Origin: Chloroflexota bacterium
GTDB lineage: Bacteria; Chloroflexota; Dormibacteria; CF-121
DNA: 20,388 nt
Assembly: GCA_005880605.1 (NCBI GenBank)
Contig: VBIS01000038.1
Location: 1 to 20,388, forward strand
Direction: 5' to 3'
Each line of letters starts with the position of its first letter. The first letter of the stretch is position 1. Below are positions 14,621 to 20,388 of this stretch, in pieces. The position numbers and the translations under genes are program-made. The notes beneath the pieces were generated by a model. The model searched no databases. It saw nothing but the letters and a program-made list of their open reading frames with translations, and was not told where the DNA came from.

Positions 14621-16493
14621 ATAACCCGTAGAGTCGCTTGGCTGCCGCGACGATGTGGCGAGCGGAAATCTCTGCCTTATCCATCAACTCCGCCGGTTTT
14701 CCGGAACCGGGTAGTCCTCTGACGGCGAGGTGGACGATCCGCGGCGGATCCATGTCGGCGGCCAGCGCCTCCATCACGGCCGCGCCCAGGCCGCCCTCCG
14801 GGTAGTGGTCCTCCACGACCACCAACCGGCCGCGCGTCAGGGCCGCCGCCTCCTGCAGCGTGACCTTGTCGACCGGCTTGACGCTGTACAGATCGATAAC
14901 CCGGGTCTTGATGCCCTCGGCTTCGAGCTGGTCGGCGGCCGCGAGGCAGTTATGGAGGGTCACGCCCGCCCCGATGAGGACCACCCGATCGCCGGGGTCG
15001 CTCCGGACCAGCTTCGACCCGCCGATGGGGAACTTGGTCCCATCGTCGTAGAGCACCGGGTAGGCGCCCCGCGTGGTGCGGATGTAGCTGATGCCGTGCT
15101 GGTCGGCCATCGCCTTGACGAGCTGCGCCGTCGACGTTGCATCGGACGGGTAGAGCACGGTCGAGCCGTGGACCGCCCGCATCATCGCCAGATCTTCGAG
15201 CGCCATCTGGGATGGGCCATCCTCGCCGATCTCGACGCCCGCGTGCGACCCGGAGAACCGGATATTGGCCTGGGAGATCGCCGCCATGCGGATGAAGTCG
15301 TAGGCACGGGTGAAGAAGGCCGCAAACGTTGACGCGAATGGGACGTAGTGCCGCACGCTCATCCCGACGGCGGTCGCGACCATCTGCTGTTCGGCGATGA
15401 ACATCTCGAAATATCGGTCGGGATAGGCCTTGGCGAACTCGTCAGCAAAGGTGGAGTTGCTCACCTCGCCGTCCAACGCGACCACGGTCGGCCGAGCTCC
15501 CAGTGCCTTGAGCGTATCGCCGTAGGCCTTTCGAGTGGCGACTTTCTCCCCCTTCTTATAGGTAGGCAGCGTGACGTCCACGGGGGCGTCTTTGATGGCG
15601 GGCTCGCCCGGCTCCGGTTTCAGGCCATCGACGCGCATCTGCCGGATGCCGCCCAACTCCTGGATGGCCCGTTCCGCCATGTCCGCCGGAAGGGCCTTGC
15701 CGTGCCAGCTGTCCTTGTTCTCGATTTCACTGAAGCCCTTCCCCTTGATCGTGCGCGCGATCACGACCGTCGGCTTGGCGGTCGCGTCCCGTGCTTGCTG
15801 CAAGGCCTCGTCGATCTGTTCCAGGTCGTGGCCATCGATGACGATCGCCCGGCAGCCGAAGGCCTGGACCCGGTCACGATAGACATCGGTCTGCCATTCG
15901 TATTCGGTGGGTCCCCGCTGGCCGAGGCGATTGATGTCGAAGATGGCGGTGAAGTTTGAGAGCCCGTAGAAGCCGGCCTTGTCCAGCCCCTCCCAGATCG
16001 AGCCTTCGGCCAGCTCGCTATCACCTGTAAGGGTCCAGACGTGATACGGGAGGCGGTCGAGCTTGCGCCCGGCGAGCGCGACCCCGACGGCGATCGGCAG
16101 GCCCTGGCCAAGCGACCCGGTCGCCACGTCGACCCAGGGAAGGACGGGCGTGGGATGGCCCTGGAGCCGTGATCCAAATTTGCGGAAGGTCAGCAGTTCG
16201 TCGTCGCTGATCACCCCGACTGCTTTGAAGATGGAATAGACCAACGGCGACGCATGACCCTTGGAGAAGATCAGGTGGTCATTGGTGGGGGCGCTTGGAT
16301 CGTTCCAGTCGTAGACGAGGTGCCGCGTGATCAGGTCGGCCATCAGGTCGGCGGCCGACATGGACGAGGTGGGATGACCGGAGCCGGCAGCGGTACTCGA
16401 GCGAATGCTGTCGACTCGTAGCTGCTGGCCGAGCTCGCGGATGAAGTCAAATCCCTGGGTCGTGCGGATTTCGCTCACCGAGCTTTTAGCCAA
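14619..16493 (-). CDS. tkt: Transketolase, short (animal-like) form
   Basis: A 624-residue thiamine-diphosphate enzyme of the pentose phosphate pathway that moves two-carbon units between ketoses and aldoses. Visible features are AGSGHPTS (His40), FSKGHASPL (His80), VATGSLGQGL (123-132), the ThDP/metal motif GDSELAEG...N (157-188, in which the third glycine of the usual GDG is Ser159), and DINRLGQ. Further on are FIAEQQMVATAVG with the catalytic Glu368, SHAGVEIGEDGPSQ (His417), and a C-terminal domain from about residue 490. At 624 residues it matches the compact animal type rather than the roughly 660-residue E. coli/yeast type. The start is TTG 16493-16491, with GGGGTGAG 5 nt before it. It lies 46 nt behind the helicase gene and 10 nt before dodecin. 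Confidence 0.95.
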   Translation of the reverse strand: MAKSSVSEIRTTQGFDFIRELGQQLRVDSIRSSTAAGSGHPTSSMSAADLMADLITRHLVYDWNDPSAPTNDHLIFSKGHASPLVYSIFKAVGVISDDELLTFRKFGSRLQGHPTPVLPWVDVATGSLGQGLPIAVGVALAGRKLDRLPYHVWTLTGDSELAEGSIWEGLDKAGFYGLSNFTAIFDINRLGQRGPTEYEWQTDVYRDRVQAFGCRAIVIDGHDLEQIDEALQQARDATAKPTVVIARTIKGKGFSEIENKDSWHGKALPADMAERAIQELGGIRQMRVDGLKPEPGEPAIKDAPVDVTLPTYKKGEKVATRKAYGDTLKALGARPTVVALDGEVSNSTFADEFAKAYPDRYFEMFIAEQQMVATAVGMSVRHYVPFASTFAAFFTRAYDFIRMAAISQANIRFSGSHAGVEIGEDGPSQMALEDLAMMRAVHGSTVLYPSDATSTAQLVKAMADQHGISYIRTTRGAYPVLYDDGTKFPIGGSKLVRSDPGDRVVLIGAGVTLHNCLAAADQLEAEGIKTRVIDLYSVKPVDKVTLQEAAALTRGRLVVVEDHYPEGGLGAAVMEALAADMDPPRIVHLAVRGLPGSGKPAELMDKAEISARHIVAAAKRLYGL

Positions 16494-16539
16494 TCAGCTC
16501 ACCCCGTTGCAGTGTCGCCCCCACCTATAAAGACTAAGA

Positions 16540-17811
16540 CTAGCCGCCGGCTGTGGCCTGCCGCTGGTCGGATCGGTACGGCCCCCGTGGGCGCCGCCGG
16601 CGACCGTGCCAGGTCTGCTGGCCGGAACGCACTGGTCGCGGACCGCGAGGGCCGGCCACTGCGGGCTCCACCAGTGAGGCGGCGACGTAGCGCCAGTCAC
16701 CCTCGCTGAGCAGATGCGCCACGTCGAGTTCCGGGAGGACGGGTGCGCCCTGCCGGCGCAGTGTCCGCCACGCCACCTCGTCTTCCGGCGTGAGAAAGGT
16801 GAGGGCTCGGCCCTTGACGCCCATCCTGGCGGTACGCCCAACGCGGTGCGTCAGCCATTGCGGCGAATCGGGCAGGTCATAGTTGATCACCAGGTCGACG
16901 TGGCTGATGTCGAGCCCGCGGGCGGCGACGTTGGTCGCCACCAGGACGTTAGTCCGCAGCCCACGAAAGGCGTCCATGGTGCGATCGCGGACGTTCTGCG
17001 ACAGGTTGCCCTGCAGATCAGCGCTATCGTGGCCGAGGTTGCGAAGGTCCCGGCTGAGTTTACGAACGCCGTGCTTGGTGCGGCCGAAGACGATCGCCGA
17101 GCCCTTGTGATTGCGAAGCAACCGACTCAGGGTCCGGAGCTTCTCGGGGCGGCTCACGCGCAGCAGACCGTGCTCCAGGGTCTCTTCGGCAGGACCGGCC
17201 ACGACGACCCGGACGGGATCGTCGAGGTGGCGCGTGATCATCCGGCTGACCCACTCGGGCATGGTCGCCGAAGCCAGGACGATTTGTGGCTGGTAGGTCA
17301 TTTCGATGATGCGTTCGACGTCTGGTGCAAAGCCGGCATCGAGCATCTCGTCGCCCTCGTCCAGGACGAGCAGCTGCACCCGGCTCAAGGCCAGGCGGCG
17401 GCGGGAGACCATGTCGAGGATGCGGCCGGGGGTGCCGATCACCACGTCAGCACCCTGGCGGAGGGCCAGTTCCTGGGTGCCATAGCCGACACCACCGTAG
17501 ATCAGCGCCGACTTGAGGCCGGTTTTGAGCGATTGGAAGACACGGTCCACCTGGATCGCGAGCTCACGGGTCGGCGTGACGACGAGAGCGCGGGGCCCGG
17601 GTCCGCCAACCGCGATCAGCCGCTCGACGAGCGGCAGCATGTAGGCGAGCGTCTTACCGGAGCCGGTCGGCGCTTGGATGACGACATCACGGGAGGCCAG
17701 CATCGGCGGGATGGCCTCCACCTGCACCGGGACAGGGCTATCGATCGAGTTGCGGGAAAGTGCGGTCAGTAGGCGGGCATTTACGCCCAGGTCAGCAAAA
17801 GTCGTGGTCAA
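16540..17811 (-). CDS. DEAD-box-type ATP-dependent RNA helicase (DEGD variant)
   Basis: A 423-residue helicase with all core motifs. They are the Q motif near PVPVQ (26-30), Walker A APTGSGKT (47-54), PTRELA (80-85), TPGR (127-130), motif II DEGD (151-154), SAT (181-183), ATNVAARGLDI (292-302) and HRVGRTARMG (322-331). Motif II reads DEGD instead of DEAD; the acidic pair needed for Mg-ATP is kept. The C-terminal 40 residues are arginine/glycine-rich (RGPRPVRSG, GRRRRPRGPYRSDQR), a typical RNA-binding tail. Likely roles are cytoplasmic RNA remodelling such as ribosome assembly or mRNA decay. The start is TTG 17811-17809, supported by GAGGAG at 17824-17819 with 7-nt spacing. Confidence 0.94.
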   Translation of the reverse strand: MTTTFADLGVNARLLTALSRNSIDSPVPVQVEAIPPMLASRDVVIQAPTGSGKTLAYMLPLVERLIAVGGPGPRALVVTPTRELAIQVDRVFQSLKTGLKSALIYGGVGYGTQELALRQGADVVIGTPGRILDMVSRRRLALSRVQLLVLDEGDEMLDAGFAPDVERIIEMTYQPQIVLASATMPEWVSRMITRHLDDPVRVVVAGPAEETLEHGLLRVSRPEKLRTLSRLLRNHKGSAIVFGRTKHGVRKLSRDLRNLGHDSADLQGNLSQNVRDRTMDAFRGLRTNVLVATNVAARGLDISHVDLVINYDLPDSPQWLTHRVGRTARMGVKGRALTFLTPEDEVAWRTLRRQGAPVLPELDVAHLLSEGDWRYVAASLVEPAVAGPRGPRPVRSGQQTWHGRRRRPRGPYRSDQRQATAGG

Positions 17812-18032
17812 GCGGGTACTCCTCGGTCCCCTCTACCTTTCTTTTAATGACCGCGGTCTGCAGGACACCGTACTTTGACGGGGAGGAGAACCGAGAGCGG
17901 GTGACCCCGAGTATTGGGGGGTCGCGTGGAAGTGTACCACCTTTGGCACAGGCCTAAACTGACTGACTCCCCGGGTCAACTCAGGCACCACGCCAAGCCG
18001 CAAAATTCGTCCGCCCGGCGAGTTGACCCGAT
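17812..18032. other. Gene-free divergent spacer upstream of the helicase gene
   Basis: No convincing coding frame lies in these 221 nt. They hold the helicase Shine-Dalgarno (17819-17824) and a 10-bp palindrome GACCGCGGTC (17849-17858). GTGACCCC (17901-17908) can fold on GGGGTCGC (17918-17925) with one G-T pair and a 9-nt loop. The long inverted repeat described separately also lies here. Promoters for both flanking genes are expected in this stretch, but I cannot point to a clear -35/-10 pair. Confidence 0.6.
17972..18030. repeat. 11-bp perfect inverted repeat next to the membrane gene start
   Basis: CGGGTCAACTC (17972-17982) and GAGTTGACCCG (18020-18030) are exact reverse complements separated by 37 nt. 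The right arm ends 2 nt before the ATG at 18033. The spacer is relatively A/T-rich in places (CAAAATTCG). The arms could be a paired operator, or an RNA stem that would hide the translation start. No transposase or target duplication is seen. Confidence 0.75.
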
Positions 18033-19401
18033 ATGGCCGCCTCCCCGATCAGGCGGATCAGCCAGCCAGCCGTCACCGCCACAATAGCAACGGCCCGGCT
18101 GGAACTGGGCCTCTTCGCCCTGGTGCTGGGCGTTGGCCTGCTCGCGCTGCGTACGGACTTCGGCTATGACGGCCATATCGCTGCTTCTGCTGCCCTTCTA
18201 CGGACTCGGCGCGTTGCTGACGGGCGACGGGACCCGGCTGATCGTGCTCTACGGTCCGCTGGTCACCGCCCTGACTGCCTGGGTGCTGTTCCGCCTTTTG
18301 CGTGAGCTGGGGGCGTCCGCCTCGCGAGCGGTGGCCATCGCGCTCATCTTCGCCTTCGGCACGCTGGCCTGGCACTACAGCACGACCATCTTCAGCGAGC
18401 CGCTGGTCGCGCTCGGCGTGACCGCCGCCATTTACTGGCTGCGGGTTTACCAGCGCGATCCGAGCCGGCGATGGCTCCTCGCCGCCGGGGTCGCAACCGC
18501 CATCACGCTGCTCTCCCGCTGGGACTCGGTGTTACTGATCGTGGCACCGGTTGCGGTCTACGCCGTGTACCAGGTCATGCGGGCTAGGCGGGGGACCCCG
18601 ATCACCGCGGGGCTCTTCAGCTTCGGCGCGCCGCTGGCGGCGGCGCTTGCCGCCAACCTCTGGTACGACTGGCTTCGCTACGGCAATGTCTTCACGATCA
18701 CGACTAAGAATGCGCTCGAGGGCAGCTTCACGACACCGATGTGGACCGGCCTTTACGGGTTGCTGCTCAGTCCGGGCGCCGGCCTCATCATCTACGTGCC
18801 GGTCCTCCTCGCCTCCGCGGTCTCGCTGCGGGGGTTTTACAGGCAGGCGAGACCGGAGGCCCTGCTCCTGCTGAGCCTGCTGGCGCTGCGCCTCCTGTTT
18901 TACGCACGCTGGAGCTCCTGGGACGGACGGGAGTGGGGACCGCGATATCTCCTGCCCCTGCTTCCCGTGCTCCTCGTTCCGCTTATCTGCCTCCCCGCCC
19001 AACGATGGATCCGCATCGGCACGTTCGCTCTTGCCGCGGTCGGTATCGGCGTGGAGTTGCTCGGCCAGCTGGTCCCTTACAACACGACCGTCTGGCCGAC
19101 CACCGCCCCGTTGGTAGTGTCGACCCTCCAGCTGCACGACGCCGCCGGCTCGACCTGTCTCTGCTCCTGGTTCGTCGACGCGGCCGCCTCGACGGCGATG
19201 GACTTCGACATCCACTTCGCGCCCCTAACGCGCCAGGTCACGCTTCTCCTCCAGGGGACGGTGGACCCATCATGGAGGGCGGCTTGGCCCATGCGCGGGT
19301 TCCTGCTCGCGCTCGCGGCCGCGATAGCCGTGCTTCTGTGGAGATCGGCACACCGCGCTTGGTTCACCGAGCTTTACGCAGGTCCAACCGGGTCCCTATA
19401 G
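18033..19401 (+). pseudogene. Glycosyltransferase-like polytopic membrane protein, broken by frameshift/internal deletion
   Basis: Two frames together look like one gene. From ATG 18033, the first frame codes a basic N-terminus and one membrane helix, ending LALRTDFGYDG (to 18173). After that it turns into arginine-rich, non-membrane sequence and stops at 18305. From about 18175, the next frame codes SLLLLPFYGLGALLTG and continues as a well-formed polytopic protein to the TAG at 19401. It has about nine membrane helices, with TIFSEPLVALG, LLSRWDSVLLI and WGPRYLLPLLPVLLVPL, patterns seen in GT39/ArnT-like sugar or mannosyl transferases. In such proteins, the first helix and a DFGYDG-like loop are followed by a sizeable extracytoplasmic loop before the second helix. 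Here that loop is missing and the frame changes. A TTG-started protein from 18133 (422 residues) is the alternative, but its first dozen residues (ACSRCVRTSAMT) look non-native. Confidence 0.65.
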
Positions 19402-19440
19402 TCGGTCACGTAAGTCTCTGAGCGGATCGGGAGGGGATCG

Positions 19441-20355
19441 ATGACTCGGGAAGAGGCGGAGAGGTTGCTCCTGCTGGCGCGTGAAGCGCAGCTCGTCGGA
19501 CCCGAGGCGCCCAGGTGGATTGAGCGCCTGGAACCGAAGCGTGAGGAGATGGTGGAGGCCGTGGGCTGGCTCGCCGCCGACGGCGAGCGAGAGGCGGCTG
19601 CTGAGCTGGCGGCCAGCGTCTGGCGGCTCTGGCTTCTCTCGGGGGACCTTGCGGGCGGACGGAAGATGTTAGCGGCGGCGCTGGACCTCGATCATCCGAA
19701 GCCGTCCCACGCCCGGGCGCTCGCTCTATATGCGGACGGCTTGCTCGCTTTCCGCCAGGGAGCCGCGGCCGACTCGCTCGCCAGGAACGATGAAGCCCTC
19801 ACCGAAGCACGGGCGTTGGGCGACACGCAAGCGGAAGCGCTTGCGTTGGTCGGCCTCAGCCGGTTGGCCCTCCGCGGTGGCGATTACGCCCGGGTCCGGG
19901 CGCTGGCGCGCGAGGCACGTGAGCTCTCGCACCCTCTGGGTGACGCCGCCGAAGCGGCACCGCTGCATCTTCTCGCCGCCGGCACCCGGCTCGCAGGCGA
20001 CTACGACGCAGCCCTGGCCCTGTATACCGAGAGCTTGGAACTCAGCCAGCGCCTCAACGATACCCGCGGCGTCACCATGGAACTCCACAACATGGGCCAC
20101 GTCCAGCTTCATCGCGGCAATCTCGACGACGCCCGGCGTTGCTTTGCCGCGTGCGCCGAGACCCGCAACGAAGACGATCCCTATGAGGCGGCAATGACAC
20201 ACCTCAACCGGGCGGCCCTGGCGTTCGCAACCGGCGATCGCGCCGCCGCTGCCGATTTAGTCCGGCGCACACAGGCAAGACTCGATGAGGTGGGAATCGT
20301 GCTTGACCCCGACGATGCCTTCGAGGTCAAGTGGTTAACTGACCAGCTGCGGTAG
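19441..20355 (+). CDS. TPR-repeat protein
   Basis: A 304-residue, alanine/leucine-rich helical protein without signal peptide or membrane helix. Repeated 34-40-residue helix pairs are visible from about residue 85: ARALALYADGLLAFRQG, AEALALVGLSRLALRGGDYARVRALA, AAPLHLLAAGTRLAGDYDAALALYTESLEL, MELHNMGHVQLHRGNLDDARRCFA and AAMTHLNRAALAFATGDRAAAADLV. This is the kind of TPR array found behind ATPase domains in AfsR/LuxR-type regulators (LAL/MalT), but no NB-ARC, AAA or helix-turn-helix part is present. It may be a stand-alone scaffold. ATG 19441 follows GGGAGGGG by 4 nt, a strong ribosome binding site. It lies 39 nt after the membrane gene on the same strand. Confidence 0.85.
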   Translation: MTREEAERLLLLAREAQLVGPEAPRWIERLEPKREEMVEAVGWLAADGEREAAAELAASVWRLWLLSGDLAGGRKMLAAALDLDHPKPSHARALALYADGLLAFRQGAAADSLARNDEALTEARALGDTQAEALALVGLSRLALRGGDYARVRALAREARELSHPLGDAAEAAPLHLLAAGTRLAGDYDAALALYTESLELSQRLNDTRGVTMELHNMGHVQLHRGNLDDARRCFAACAETRNEDDPYEAAMTHLNRAALAFATGDRAAAADLVRRTQARLDEVGIVLDPDDAFEVKWLTDQLR

Positions 20356-20388
20356 CACGGGATCTGAAATACCCCCAGGCGGAATCGA

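Noticed and set aside
1..20388. CRISPR array, transposase, integrase, tRNA or rRNA
   Set aside because: No regularly spaced direct repeats, no DDE or recombinase motifs and no RNA gene signatures were seen on either strand.

Overview
The window is a stretch of GC-rich (by eye about two-thirds G+C) bacterial chromosome, densely packed with housekeeping and catabolic genes. Start codons are often GTG, TTG or apparently CTG, and spacers are short. I see no insertion sequence, prophage, CRISPR array, rRNA or tRNA. The gene mix (DUF4383 membrane protein, stand-alone dodecin, Zincin_1 metallopeptidase, heptad-repeat charged coiled coil, twin-arginine lipoprotein solute-binding protein) suits a high-GC terrabacterial lineage such as Actinobacteriota, Chloroflexota or Dormibacterota. 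That placement is inference, not demonstrated.

Region 1 (1-7301, all minus strand) is a compact histidine-utilisation operon, transcribed right to left: hutH, hutU, hutI, glutamate formimidoyltransferase (ftcD type), formimino-THF cyclodeaminase (FTCD_C type), a small DUF4383 membrane protein, an alpha/beta hydrolase and a coiled-coil protein cut by the window edge. Successive genes overlap by ATGA or TTGA, or sit 1-24 nt apart, which suggests translational coupling. Together the enzymes convert histidine through urocanate, imidazolonepropionate and formiminoglutamate to glutamate, and pass the one-carbon unit to tetrahydrofolate. A divergent lipoprotein of the polar amino-acid binding type (7425-8339) could feed this pathway, but no permease or ATPase is present here.

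Region 2 (8383-11953) holds a small membrane protein and a Tat-exported family-1 solute-binding lipoprotein (both minus), a multi-pass membrane protein of unknown function (minus) and a rhomboid protease (plus). Region 3 (11979-13551) is a divergent pair: a DUF1444-like protein and a Zincin_1 metallopeptidase with a helical TPR-like N-terminus.

Region 4 (13548-17811, minus) runs DEAD-box-type RNA helicase, transketolase, dodecin and an unrecognised Cys-containing protein. Region 5 (17812-20388) starts with a gene-free stretch carrying an 11-bp inverted repeat. It continues with a polytopic glycosyltransferase-like membrane gene that appears broken by an out-of-frame internal deletion, then a TPR protein.

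The points most worth following are these. A GC-rich hairpin repeat is present in two copies; one forms the last residues of hutH and the leader of hutU. The ftcD gene has an apparent CTG start inside hutI. The membrane gene at 18033-19401 looks disrupted. The hut operon carries non-enzymatic passengers. I did not find a convincing wholly new system.
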